The notes under the pieces: generated by a model
Seen by the model: the letters and a program-made list of their open reading frames with translations, nothing else
What the model was told of the DNA's origin: nothing
The model's database searches: none
Assembly (NCBI GenBank): GCA_934630855.1
Contig: CAKTWW010000001.1
Span: 62,001-126,000, forward strand
Length of the DNA: 64,000 bases
Source: an uncultured Collinsella sp.
GTDB taxonomy: Bacteria; Actinomycetota; Coriobacteriia; Coriobacteriales; Coriobacteriaceae
Direction of reading: 5' to 3'
Part shown: piece after piece, positions 18,553 through 27,462 of the stretch
Position numbering within the stretch: the first letter of the stretch is position 1
How the letters are laid out: every line of letters begins with the position of its first letter
Translations under genes and position numbers: made by a program

Positions 18553-18604
18553 ATGGCAGATTGATGTTATTTAACATCAATCTGCCATCTAAACTGGGTA
18601 TACT
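18553..18604 (+). promoter_or_regulatory. Palindromic operator and -10 of the toxin-antitoxin operon
   Basis: A perfect 17-bp inverted repeat with a 2-bp centre, 18553-18569 (ATGGCAGATTGATGTTA) and 18572-18588. TATACT at 18599-18604 is a good -10 just after it. This is the expected layout for autorepression by a RelB-type antitoxin. It lies 30 bp ahead of the antitoxin gene. Confidence 0.8.
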
Positions 18605-18634
18605 GATGCAAAAGACGAGGCGAGGAGGTCGCAT

Positions 18635-18934
18635 ATGTCTACTGCAACGGTTAAGCCCACGACGATTCGCATCGAAGAGGGGCTCAAGGAACAGGCGACT
18701 GAGTTCTTGGATTCGGTTGGCCTGAGTCTCAATTCGTATCTCAACCTTGCTGTTCGGCAGCTGGTAAATCAACGAAAGATTCCTTTTGAGATTGTTGGTC
18801 GATCCGAAGTGCCCAACGAGGCGACGAGGCGCGCCATGGTAATCGCCGAGGCCCATGAGCTGGGGATTCTGCCAGACGACAGTCCGTCGTTCGACAACGT
18901 GGACAATCTGATGTCGTTCCTCGATGAGGACTAG
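18635..18934 (+). CDS. RelB/DinJ family antitoxin
   Basis: The 99-residue protein has the RelB/DinJ N-terminal ribbon-helix-helix pattern ('TTIRIEEGLKEQATEFLDSVG', 'SLNSYLNLAVRQLVNQRKIPFEI') for DNA binding, followed by an acidic C-terminal tail ('FDNVDNLMSFLDED') that would wrap and neutralise the toxin. GGCGAGGAGG lies upstream of the ATG. It is directly followed, 2 bp later, by the YafQ-type toxin gene, and preceded by a perfect palindrome that it is expected to bind for autoregulation. Confidence 0.92.
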   Translation: MSTATVKPTTIRIEEGLKEQATEFLDSVGLSLNSYLNLAVRQLVNQRKIPFEIVGRSEVPNEATRRAMVIAEAHELGILPDDSPSFDNVDNLMSFLDED

Positions 18935-18936
18935 CG

Positions 18937-19245
18937 ATGTTTGAGATTAAAGTCGAGGCTCAGTTTAAGGCGGATTATAAACGGACGATGCGCATCCATC
19001 CGCGGCTAAAGACCGAGTTTAAGGCGGCAGTCGCAGAGCTTGCAGCTCACGGCTCGCTTCCCGCGGAATATGGCGCCCACGAGCTCTCCAACCCGGGCGG
19101 CAACTACAACGGTCACATCGATTTCCATCTATCCGACGGCCTGGTCGACGTGGTCGTTCTCTACCTGCCGCACAAAACTAATCCAGTGATCCGACTTGTA
19201 AGAATGGGTTCGCATCAAGAACTGTTCCAGGGCCCACTGAGCTAG
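18937..19245 (+). CDS. YafQ/RelE family mRNA interferase toxin
   Basis: The 102-residue basic protein fits the YafQ branch of the RelE superfamily, which cleaves mRNA on the ribosome. Visible family features are 'FKADYKRTMR' near residue 10, 'YGAHELSNPGGNYNGHIDFH' (the histidines and aspartate of the active site) and the C-terminal 'VRMGSHQELF' with the late catalytic His and Phe. The start codon lies 2 bp after the antitoxin stop, so the pair is co-translated. The gene ends 15 bp before a long hairpin shared with the converging helicase gene. Confidence 0.9.
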   Translation: MFEIKVEAQFKADYKRTMRIHPRLKTEFKAAVAELAAHGSLPAEYGAHELSNPGGNYNGHIDFHLSDGLVDVVVLYLPHKTNPVIRLVRMGSHQELFQGPLS

Positions 19246-19260
19246 CCACTCGATTTTAAA

Positions 19261-19323
19261 TTGCGGTGGAATAGGGATTGATTTGCGGCTGATAAGCCAA
19301 AAACAGTCCCTATTTCACCGCAA
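19261..19323. repeat. GTTGCGGTG-type long hairpin, copy B
   Basis: TTGCGGTGGAATAGGGA (19261-19277) pairs with 19307-19323 with a single G-U pair; an inner GGCT/AGCC stem lies in the loop. It separates the converging toxin and primase-helicase genes, and the TAG stop of the latter (19310-19312) lies in its right arm. Confidence 0.9.
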
Positions 19324-22295
19324 GTGATGGGGATGTCCCGCTTGTTGATGCAGCTTTCGGTTCTCCTCTTCGCTGGATTTCGTCCAAAAGCTCGGCGGCA
19401 ACTTCGCTGCTTTTGAAACGAATGCTGCAATCCTCATTCTTGGGAAAAGCCAGTAATGGAATGGTTCCGTACCAGACGGTTTCCTCGTCAATCACTGCCG
19501 CGCACAAACGCCCTTCAGTTTTGACGGAATAGTCGATGCCCATTTCGGCAAAGACCGCCTTCGCGTCATCGCGCGGAGTTGAGGCAACGATTATCTCAAT
19601 GCTAATTCCTCGAGTCATGGAGCTGGTGAGTGAATCCTTGAGTTTCGTAAGGCATGCGGAAGATGCATAGGGGGCGGCGATGAAAACGTTCTTCGTGGCA
19701 TTGACGATATCTTTGTTTAGGGTCTCAAGGAAATGCGAAGAGTCAATTAGAATGTTTGCCTCGGCTTGGCTGGCGTCTTTCGCTACATAAACCTCGTACC
19801 CGAGCTTGGCGTAGGTCTTGAGTCTTTTCTGGTACATTCGGGCGAGCATGGGTATCGACAGGTCAACGTAGTCGAATATCTCAACCCGCCGCTTGCCCTC
19901 GTGACTTCTATGCAGCCTGCCCGCCTGCTGCGTGATGCTGCCGTCCCACGATATCGGCGTGGCAATGAGGAGAGTGTCAAGGTAGGACAGATCGAAGCCC
20001 TCGCCCAGAAGGCTTTCGGTGGCGACGATGATTCGATGTTCGTGTTCGAAGCAGGGAAGACTGTTCAGTATCGCTTTTCTTTCTTTGGCGTCGATTTCCC
20101 CGGTCAGGAGAATGGGTTCGTGTCCTCGGTCTTTAAGCAGCCTGAACAGCTCCTCGGCATGCTTTTTCCTTTTAGACAGCACGAGCGGATGCCGACCGTT
20201 TGACGCAGCTTCAAGAGCGTCGTTGACAATCAATTCGTTTCTAGCTGCATGCGCGCACAGCAGGTCGAGAATCTGATTGAAGCTTGCGCCCGGCTCGTAG
20301 GCGGGTAGTCGAATTCCGGTAAAACGAGGCCGTACGATGCGATGGATGCCCTGCTGGATTGCTTGCTTTTTTGGATCTATGACATAGCGAAGTGGGCCGC
20401 AGAGCATAAAGAGCGCCCGCGTGAGACCGTCGGAGCGCTCGGGCGTCGCGGAAAGGCCGTATACGTATTTGGCCGGGGCAGACTTGAGAACAAGCTCGAG
20501 CTGTGGCGCGGCGGCATGGTGACATTCGTCGCAGATAATGAGACCGTAATTGCGAACGAGCTGCTTGGCTATCGGCTCTCCGGTTTGGCGGTCTTTGCCA
20601 GACAGCGATTGAAACGAAGCGACGTCGACGAGGCCACTTACGGCGGTTTTTGCCCCCTCCTATTTGTCCGATGACCGGAGGCTGTCTTTTGCTGATTCGT
20701 CCTTTTGGAGTTCGGACGGGTTCTCTGTTGTCCGTAATGTCGAGGAACTGCTCGAGCTGAGATCTCCATTGAGCTATGAGCGCGGTCTTGGGAACGATGA
20801 CAAGCGTTGGAAGGCCAATGGCGGCAATAAGGTAAGCCCCAATGACTGTTTTACCGAAGCCTGTCGGCGCGGACATGATTCCATCTTCGTATCCAAGTAG
20901 CTGCTCAGCGGCGATTTGCTGTTCAGGGCGAAGGACGCCTTTAAATGTCATCACAATTTGATTGCCGGATTTGCGTTCGTCTGAATAGTGGGCAGTAACG
21001 CCGGTTTCTCGGAGCAGCTGCTCAAGCTGAGTTTTGCAGCCCCGGGGAATCGCAACATAACCATCTCTCAGTTCGCTGAGGTCTATAAGTCGCGGTTTAC
21101 CGAATACCGATTGATGCATGGCTTGTGCTCGATAGAATTCTGGGTTGGCGAATGTTGCGAGCCCGCGGATTTCCATTTGAGCTGCAGGACTCAGAGACTT
21201 TTCGGGGATGTAGAGCATATCGGCTTGCGTGACGGGCAGCGATGAAGGAAAGTCCCGCGATGTGAGCGGTAGCCGCTTTCGTGGTTTTTGGGCATATCGT
21301 TTGGTCTTGTTTGCGACCGTAACTGTTGCTAGCCCGTGTGGGTTGTCCCCAGTGGTCTCGATCAGATTTTGCACTGTCGAGCGCGGAATCAGCTGGACTT
21401 GCGACAGATAAAGCCATTGGTCGGGAAAGGGCTCGAATTGTTCGTCTACAAATACGCTGTTTCCTTCACGTTGTGCCTTGCCTTGAAAGGGAAGTGCGAT
21501 GAGGTTTCCAAAACCTCCATCGGGAATAGTGTCCTGAGCGGGTAGCATTCGATCAAAGGCCTCGAACGTGATTGTCTTATTAAGCGCCGCAGCTTCGGTT
21601 ATAAGGCAACTTCCAAACTCTCTGGCAGCCTTTGCGCTGATTGGCTCGAGAAAGAAAAACCAGATGTGTGCGCCGTTGCCGGACCTTGAGCGCTCGACGG
21701 CGGCGTTAATGTTCCGTCGTTTTGCAACAAGCCGTACGACATTTGTTGCCTCTTTCCAGTCTGCTTTGTCAAAATCGATGACGAGAACTTTCGTATTGCA
21801 GTTCTTGTCGAGTACATATTGCCCGAGGACATCGCGGAACCGGTCATCGTTGCCTTTAAAGTGAGCAATGATTGCGGCATCGCTTAATTCGGGGAAGACG
21901 CGATTGTGGCATTCTGCGCATTTGACTTTTTGATGGGCTACTTTGGGACAAATTCCCGGCTTCCACTCGTTTGCGCAAGCGGGCGTATAGCCGATGCCCC
22001 CGTCTTTTCTGCGATATCCATGAGCGTAAACATCTTTACGCCCGGTAAAGAGGCTGCGAAAGAGCTCGAGTTTGTCACGTGCTGGGCTCGCACTGGTGAC
22101 GATGCCCTCGATTTGTGCTCGTTCATCGAACAAAGCGCCGGCTTCTTCCCACTCTTCAAGTGTGGCGTAGCGTACGTCTGAACCGTTGTTGCAAATGACG
22201 ATTTGTCGGTGTGGGTCTGCGGTGTGCGCAATCGTCTGATCGTATTTAAATTGTGCGGTCCCAAAGAGGGCGTATTGATGCATGGTGTTGCCCAT
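19310..22295 (-). pseudogene. TOTE-type AEP primase - SF2 helicase - PLD protein, frameshifted
   Basis: A single gene of about 990 codons is split by a frameshift near 20647-20657 (minus strand GGGGGCAAAAACC): one extra base in either homopolymer breaks 'GGGK' from 'TAVSGLVDV'. The first part has a Cys zinc knuckle (116-130) and an archaeo-eukaryotic primase domain with 'VIDFDK' (D174, D176) and 'SGNGAHIWFF' (205-214), as in TOTE conflict systems. An SF2 helicase follows: 'APTGFGKT' (476-483), then in the second frame 'DECHH', 'GLSATPER' and 'QQAGRLHR'. The C-terminus is PLD-like ('ETVWYGTIPLLAF') but its HxK is degenerate. It is probably an anti-mobile-element gene, inactivated, phase-variable or mis-sequenced. 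The start at 22295 has no strong ribosome site. Confidence 0.85.
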
Positions 22296-22508
22296 TTGAA
22301 TACCATTCTTGTGTTGGAGTTGCTGAGACGAGGGTACGGCATTGCGACTTCTTGGGATATATAATTTCGATTCAAGTTCGCTAATGGTGAGGGATTGCTC
22401 CGCGAGTGGCTTTCGGTCGATGCCAAGGCGCGCGACGGCCCTTGGTAATCAGGATTTGCGGTTATGTGGGCAGCCGGAGGCGTAAAGAGCGGGCTTCATC
22501 CGAACCCG

Positions 22509-22728
22509 GTGGGCAAAAAATGGCAAATATGAGTACTGTTGCCTGGCTAGTACCATATCATTTGGAAAGTATTTAAGACCAATTGGCTGAGATTAGATAT
22601 TTCTAACCCCCTTACCACGACGATTCGGGGCTTTATGGCGCTTGAAATCGGTGAAAGCGGGCAATTTCAGCTAGATTTTGCTGTTACTAAAATTGTGACA
22701 GTACTCATATTTGCCATTTTTTGCCCAC
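22509..22728. repeat. 220-bp MITE-like element with 31-bp inverted ends
   Basis: Bases 22509-22539 and 22698-22728 are perfect reverse complements (31 bp; core GGCAAATATGAGTACTGT). The 158-bp interior is AT-richer and has no convincing ORF. It lies in a 600-bp gene-free stretch upstream of the primase-helicase gene. No target-site duplication is obvious at the ends. Confidence 0.8.
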
Positions 22729-22820
22729 TGGGTATCGTTGGGCCAATCAAAGCTCCCCAAACAGCTGGGAACGCGCCAATCGCCAGCAATATCTTGTATG
22801 TGGGTAGCGCGCGGCAATAA

Positions 22821-22885
22821 AGTTGCGGTGGAATAGGGATTGATTTGTGGCTGATAAGCCAAAAACAGTCCCTATTTCACCGCAA
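22821..22885. repeat. GTTGCGGTG-type long hairpin, copy C
   Basis: Left arm 22821-22839 and right arm 22869-22885 share the family core with one G-U pair. Bases 22823-22885 differ from copy B at only one loop base. It lies 16 bp beyond the stop of the minus-strand DegV gene and is placed to terminate it. Confidence 0.9.
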
Positions 22886-22900
22886 GTGGTAAAGGTGCCC

Positions 22901-23761
22901 CTAGTGGATGGGCTGGTAGCGGGGGCAGTAGCTGATTGCTATGGCGTCGATGCCTACGTGGGTGGCGATGGTGCAGCCGATGGGGCCGGTGCCGGCGTCG
23001 GCGTAGTCCTGGCCCGCGAGCGCCTGGTTGACGAGCTCTTGCTCCTCGGCGGCGCCGGTCGTGAGCACACGCACGCTGGAGCCTGGATGTTCGGCCAAAA
23101 ATGCGAGGCAGTCGGCCATGGTGTTGGCGACGATGCGCTTGGCGCCGCGGCCCTTATTGACGGCCTTGATCTCGCCCGATTTCCACTCCGGCGAAACGGC
23201 CAGGCGAATGTTGAGCATCTGCGTGAGCTGGCCGGCGAGCTTAGGCGCGCGGCCGTTCTTAACGAGGTTCTCGAGCGTGCGGGGAATCAGCAGCAGGTGG
23301 GCGTCGGGCAGCGTCGCGCGGATCTGCGCCTCGGTCTCGTCCAGGCTGCGGCCGTCCTCGCGCATTGCCAGCGCGTACTCCACCAGCAGGCCCTCGGCGC
23401 CCGAGCCGGTGCGCGAGTCGATGCAGCGCACGTCGAGCTCGTGGGTATCGGCCACCTGGCACGCGTTGGCGTAGCAGGCAGACCACTCGCTGCATAGCGA
23501 GATAAAGATGGCGCTGTCGTGGCCGTTGGCGAGCACGCGGTCAAAGAGCGCCTTGAACTCGCCGGCGCTCGGCTGCGAGGTGTGCGGCAGCTGCTCGGAG
23601 CCGGCCATGCGGGCGACGTACTCCTCGGCGGTAATCTGCACCTGGTCGAGCAGGTCCTCGCCCTCGATAATCACATGCAGCGGAATCACGTAAATGCCGA
23701 GCTCTTGGGCGCGGGCGGGGGAGATGTCCGACGTGGAGTCGGTTATGATGGCAAAAGACAT
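22901..23761 (-). CDS. DegV family fatty-acid-binding protein
   Basis: The protein has 286 residues from ATG 23761 (AAAGGTG upstream; the longer in-frame start is not supported). Motifs of DegV are clear: 'ITDSTSDISP' at 5-14, 'LPHTSQPSAGEF' near 78, 'FISLCSEWSACYANA' near 100 and 'GPIGCTIATHVGIDAI' near the end. Such proteins bind a fatty acid between two domains and may feed the FakA kinase. This copy is more typical at the N-terminus than the one at 4168 (which has 'TCESAAD'), so the two may have different ligands. It is transcribed away from the HAD gene and ends at a long hairpin. Confidence 0.92.
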   Translation of the reverse strand: MSFAIITDSTSDISPARAQELGIYVIPLHVIIEGEDLLDQVQITAEEYVARMAGSEQLPHTSQPSAGEFKALFDRVLANGHDSAIFISLCSEWSACYANACQVADTHELDVRCIDSRTGSGAEGLLVEYALAMREDGRSLDETEAQIRATLPDAHLLLIPRTLENLVKNGRAPKLAGQLTQMLNIRLAVSPEWKSGEIKAVNKGRGAKRIVANTMADCLAFLAEHPGSSVRVLTTGAAEEQELVNQALAGQDYADAGTGPIGCTIATHVGIDAIAISYCPRYQPIH

Positions 23762-23917
23762 AATTGCACCTTTCGTTGGGGCGCTTGCGCGCCGCCTTCT
23801 GAGAGCAAAGTGCGACAAGTATAGTGGAGTCGTTCCACATTGCCAGCTTTAATTGTTGAATAGTCAACAGTTTGAAGTGTAAGTGTGGAAATCACCAACT
23901 GGGGAAGAGGGATGCCG

Positions 23918-24580
23918 ATGGAGGCGCTGGAGATATGCAGACGGCCGATTGTACTGTTCGATTTTGACGGCACGGTGGCAGATACGGGCCGGGCGGTGAT
24001 GACCTCGACGCGCAAGACGCTGGCTGCGCGCGGGTTTTCTGAGGCGCAGATGGGTGACCTGCGCCGCATGATCGGGCCGCCCCTGTGGAAGAGCTTCCAC
24101 GACTTTTACGGCTTTACGCGCGAGGAGTCGCTTGTGGTGGCCGACGAGTACCGTGCCTTTTTTGATGAGCTGGGACCGGAAGAGTACCCCGTGTTCGATG
24201 GGATCCCCGAGCTGCTGGATGGGTTGGCCGCCCAGGGCAAGCGTATGGCCGTGGCGACGTCGCGCATGGAGGCGAAGTGCATCGACATGGTGCGTGAGCT
24301 TGGGCTTTGCCAGTTCGAAGCCGTGGTTGGCATGAATCCGCCGCGTGGGCGTGAGACCAAGGCCGATTCGGTCCGCGATGCGCTGGCGGCCCTGGGCGCG
24401 ACTGCCGACGAGGCCGTGATGATCGGCGACCGCTTTAACGACGTCGAGGGCGCGCACGCGATGGACGTGCCATGTATCGGCATCTATTCGGGCGCGGCGG
24501 CGCCGGGGGAGCACGAGGCCGCGGGCGCCGATGCGGTGGTGCACTCGGTGGCCGAGCTTGCTAAACTTTTCGCTATATAA
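23918..24580 (+). CDS. HAD family hydrolase (phosphoglycolate phosphatase-like)
   Basis: The protein has about 220 residues. It is a HAD phosphatase with motif I 'VLFDFDGTVADT', motif II region 'MAVATSRME', the lysine motif near 'GRETKADSV' and motif IV 'MIGDRFNDVEGAHAM'. The alpha-helical cap between motifs I and II is of the Gph/PpaX type, so phosphoglycolate, pyrophosphate or a nucleotide are possible substrates. The chosen ATG 23918 sits 8 bp after GAGG; ATG 23912 and GTG 23885 are alternatives in the same frame. It is followed by the M20 dipeptidase gene 54 bp downstream, likely as one transcript. Confidence 0.88.
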   Translation: MEALEICRRPIVLFDFDGTVADTGRAVMTSTRKTLAARGFSEAQMGDLRRMIGPPLWKSFHDFYGFTREESLVVADEYRAFFDELGPEEYPVFDGIPELLDGLAAQGKRMAVATSRMEAKCIDMVRELGLCQFEAVVGMNPPRGRETKADSVRDALAALGATADEAVMIGDRFNDVEGAHAMDVPCIGIYSGAAAPGEHEAAGADAVVHSVAELAKLFAI

Positions 24581-24634
24581 GTATGTGATGTGAGGGGCGG
24601 GCACGCTCGCCCCTCATTGCTAAGGAGGTCGTCC

Positions 24635-26071
24635 ATGAATCAGGTGGAGCAGAGCGTTACCGAGTACGTCGACGAGGTCTGGGAGGATGTCGTCGCCGAT
24701 ATTGCGCAGCTGGTGAGTTATCCGTCCGTGGCGGTTTCTGCCGATGCGGAGCCCGGCGCGCCGTTTGGCCGCCCGGTCCGTGACGCGCTCGATTGCGCAC
24801 TCGGCATTGCGCAAAAGCTCGGCTACCAGACGAGCGACGACGAGGGCTATGTGGGCATTGCCGATATCCCGGGCCGCGGCGACAAGCAGCTCGCGACCAT
24901 CTGCCACGTGGACGTGGTCCCCGCCGGCCCTGGCTGGAACACCGACCCGTTTGCGATGGAGCGTCGCGAGGGCTGGCTGCTCGGCCGCGGCGTTATCGAC
25001 GACAAGGGTCCTGCCGTGCTGTCGCTCTACGCCGGCGCCTATCTGCTCAAGCACGGCATCGTGCCGCGCTATACCTTCCGTGCGCTGCTGGGCTGCGATG
25101 AGGAAGTGGGCATGTCCGACGTTCACCATTATCTGGAGAACTATGCAGACCCCGACTTTCTGTTTACACCCGATGCCGAGTTCCCGGTCTGCAATGCCGA
25201 GAAGGGTCAGTTCGGGGCGACGTTTGTGAGCCCCAAGATCGACGGCGGGCGCATTGTGTCCTGGGGCGGTGCCGAGGCGAGCAACGCTATTCCGTCGCAG
25301 TCTATCTGTGAGCTTGCGATTGCCGCCGATGAACTGCCGGCGCCGGTCGAGAACGCCGACCGCCTGGAGATCACAGCGCTCGATAACGGGCATGCGCAGA
25401 TTTTCGCCCACGGCATTGGCGGTCATGCCTCGATGCCCGAGGGAACGATCAATGCCGTTGGCCTCATCGTGGCGTACCTGCGCGAGGCCGAGGACGCGTT
25501 TGGCGCCCGCGGCGAGCGCCTGCTGACGCCTACCGAGCACGAGTTCGTCAAGTTCCTGGCCTTTGTGCATGCGGATGCCTATGGCCGCGGCCTGGGGATT
25601 GATGCGACGAGCGCGGCGTTTGGCCCGCTCACCTGCAACCCCGGCGTCATCCGTGTGGTGGATGGCCACATTGAGCAGGTCATCGACGTGCGTTTCCCCG
25701 ACAGCACGAGCGCCGACACCATGTGCGAGCAGCTTGAGCCGCTCGTGGGCCGCTTTGGCGTGACGTATCGCGTGGGCCGCGCCAAGGTGCCGTTCTCGGT
25801 TTCGGCCGACGACCCGGCCGTGAAGGCGCTTATCGACACCTATAACGAGTTTACGGGCAAGCATGCCGAGCCCTTCGCTATGGGCGGCGGCACGTACGCG
25901 CGCAACTTTGCCCGCGCCGTGTCGTTTGGTCCCGAGGAGACCGGCCTGGAGCTGCCCGCATGGGGTGGCCAAATGCACGGCCCCAACGAGTGTGCCAACG
26001 AGGACCAGCTCAAGCAGGCGCTCAAGATCTATATCGTGGCGATCCTGAGGCTCAACGAACTTGAACTGTAG
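24635..26071 (+). CDS. M20 family (Sapep/PepV-type) dipeptidase
   Basis: The protein has 478 residues from ATG 24635 with AAGGAGG 7 bp upstream. The dinuclear metal site of M20 peptidases is complete: 'CHVDVVPAG' (H91, D93), 'GVIDDKGP', the Glu pair in 'GCDEEVGM', the Asp in 'TPDAEFPV' and the late His in 'GQMHGPNE'. The long lid insert and overall length match Sapep/PepV dipeptidases, which release amino acids from short peptides in the cytoplasm. No signal peptide. It ends before a long imperfect hairpin and a second small terminator. Confidence 0.93.
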   Translation: MNQVEQSVTEYVDEVWEDVVADIAQLVSYPSVAVSADAEPGAPFGRPVRDALDCALGIAQKLGYQTSDDEGYVGIADIPGRGDKQLATICHVDVVPAGPGWNTDPFAMERREGWLLGRGVIDDKGPAVLSLYAGAYLLKHGIVPRYTFRALLGCDEEVGMSDVHHYLENYADPDFLFTPDAEFPVCNAEKGQFGATFVSPKIDGGRIVSWGGAEASNAIPSQSICELAIAADELPAPVENADRLEITALDNGHAQIFAHGIGGHASMPEGTINAVGLIVAYLREAEDAFGARGERLLTPTEHEFVKFLAFVHADAYGRGLGIDATSAAFGPLTCNPGVIRVVDGHIEQVIDVRFPDSTSADTMCEQLEPLVGRFGVTYRVGRAKVPFSVSADDPAVKALIDTYNEFTGKHAEPFAMGGGTYARNFARAVSFGPEETGLELPAWGGQMHGPNECANEDQLKQALKIYIVAILRLNELEL

Positions 26072-26077
26072 GGCTTC

Positions 26078-26165
26078 CCCAGGCACCCGACCTTGCCCCT
26101 CAAACCGTCGCTTGCGTACCAAAGTACGCGGCGCTCCTCTTTCGGGGCAATCTCGGGCACCTGGG
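26078..26165. repeat. Long imperfect hairpin after M20 dipeptidase
   Basis: CCCAGGCACCCGA..TTGCCCC (26078-26099) pairs imperfectly with GGGGCAA..TCGGGCACCTGGG (about 26144-26165). The loop holds its own small GCGTAC/GTACGC stem. Probably folded in RNA; it begins 6 bp past the stop codon. Confidence 0.65.
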
Positions 26166-26193
26166 AAACCCCAACATTTTGCTTGGATACACG

Positions 26194-26217
26194 AGCCCGG
26201 TGCTTCGGCTCCGGGCT
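26194..26217 (+). terminator. Small terminator hairpin
   Basis: AGCCCGG (26194-26200) pairs with CCGGGCT (26211-26217) and is followed by TCTATAA. It lies between the imperfect hairpin and the next long hairpin. Confidence 0.55.
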
Positions 26218-26223
26218 TCTATA

Positions 26224-26290
26224 AGTTGCGGTGGAATAGTTCCTAGAATGGGCCATTTGATGGCCAAACAGGAACTATTTCACCGCAACT
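26224..26290. repeat. GTTGCGGTG-type long hairpin, copy D
   Basis: AGTTGCGGTGGAATAGTTCC (26224-26243) pairs with 26271-26290 over 20 bp with one G-U pair; the loop has an inner TGGCCATTTGATGGCCA-type stem. It lies 206 bp ahead of pstS. The remaining 26291-26495 shows no clear Pho box. Confidence 0.9.
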
Positions 26291-26495
26291 TCGTTTTTAT
26301 TGGTGTAAAAGGCGTGCCATGGTTGGGGTGGGGATTGTTATTCGTTTGTAAAGGCTGGGCCGCGCTTGCGGTAAGGGTCTATCAAATGACCGTAAGAAAC
26401 CGCAGATAAGGCGGTCGTCACCCGATCGGGGTCGTATCTTTCCAAACAGCAAAGCGGGCAGGGTGCCCGCGAGTCGCATGTATGAAAGGAAGATC

Positions 26496-27437
26496 ATGCT
26501 CGATCAGGCTTATTCTCGTCGTCAGTTCCTCGGCCTCGCTGGTGGTCTTGCCAGCATCGTCGGTCTCGGCCTCGTTGGCTGCGGTGGCTCCAACACTTCC
26601 GACGCCGCCGACAAGGGTAGCGCCACTGCTGCTGCCGAGTCCGTCTCCGGCGAGGTGACCTACGACGGCGCCTCTTCGTTCCAGGCCCTCGTCGAGGCTG
26701 CTGCCGAGAAGTTCATGGACGCCAACCCGGACGTCTCCATCTCCGGTTCGGGTAACGGTTCGGGCAAGGGCCTGACCGCTGTCGCCGCCGGCACCGTCAC
26801 CATCGGTAACTCCGACGTCTTCGCCGAGACCAAGCTCGAGGCCGACCAGGTCAAGAACCTCGTCGACCACGAGGTCGCCGTCGTGGGCATGGGCCCCGTC
26901 GTCTCCAAGAACGTCAAGGTCGACGACCTGTCCCTCGAGCAGCTCAAGGGCATCTTCTCCGGCCAGATCACCAACTGGAAGGAGGTCGGCGGCGACGACG
27001 CCACCATCGTCGTCCTCAACCGTAAGGCCGGCTCCGGCACCCGCGCCACCTTCGAGGCCGCTGTCTTTGGCGACGAGGCTGTCGACTTTAAGGGCGACGC
27101 CGAGCTCGACAAGTCCGGCGACGTCCAGACTCAGATGGCCAGCACCGACAACGCCATCTCCTACCTCGACTTCTCGCACTTCGACGACTCCAAGTTCAAC
27201 GCCATTAAGGTCGAGGGCGTCGAGCCCAAGAGCAAGAATGTCACCGACGACTCCTTCAAGATCTGGGCGACCGAGCACATGTACTGCTCCAAGGACGCCG
27301 ACGAGGCCACCAAGGCCTTCCTGGACTTCATGCTCTCCGACGACGTCCAGGGCAAGCTCGTCGAGGAGCAGGGCTTCATCCCCGTCTCTGCCATGAAGGT
27401 CGTCAAGGACGCCAGCGGCAAGGTCTCCGCTAAATAA
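26496..27437 (+). CDS. pstS: Phosphate ABC transporter substrate-binding lipoprotein
   Basis: The protein has 313 residues from ATG 26496 (AAGGAAG upstream). The N-terminus 'YSRRQFLGLAGGLASIVG' is a twin-arginine-like signal ending in a lipobox 'GLVGC', so the mature protein is a lipoprotein on the outer face of the membrane. The phosphate-binding pattern is present: 'GASSFQALVEAAAEKF' and 'GSGKGLTA', 'VLNRKAGSGTRATFE'. It binds inorganic phosphate and delivers it to PstC/PstA. It heads the operon pstSCAB; pstC starts 25 bp later. Codon use is strongly biased to C-ending codons, suggesting high expression. Confidence 0.95.
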   Translation: MLDQAYSRRQFLGLAGGLASIVGLGLVGCGGSNTSDAADKGSATAAAESVSGEVTYDGASSFQALVEAAAEKFMDANPDVSISGSGNGSGKGLTAVAAGTVTIGNSDVFAETKLEADQVKNLVDHEVAVVGMGPVVSKNVKVDDLSLEQLKGIFSGQITNWKEVGGDDATIVVLNRKAGSGTRATFEAAVFGDEAVDFKGDAELDKSGDVQTQMASTDNAISYLDFSHFDDSKFNAIKVEGVEPKSKNVTDDSFKIWATEHMYCSKDADEATKAFLDFMLSDDVQGKLVEEQGFIPVSAMKVVKDASGKVSAK

Positions 27438-27462
27438 GTAATCGCCCCCGGAAAGGTTTGCA

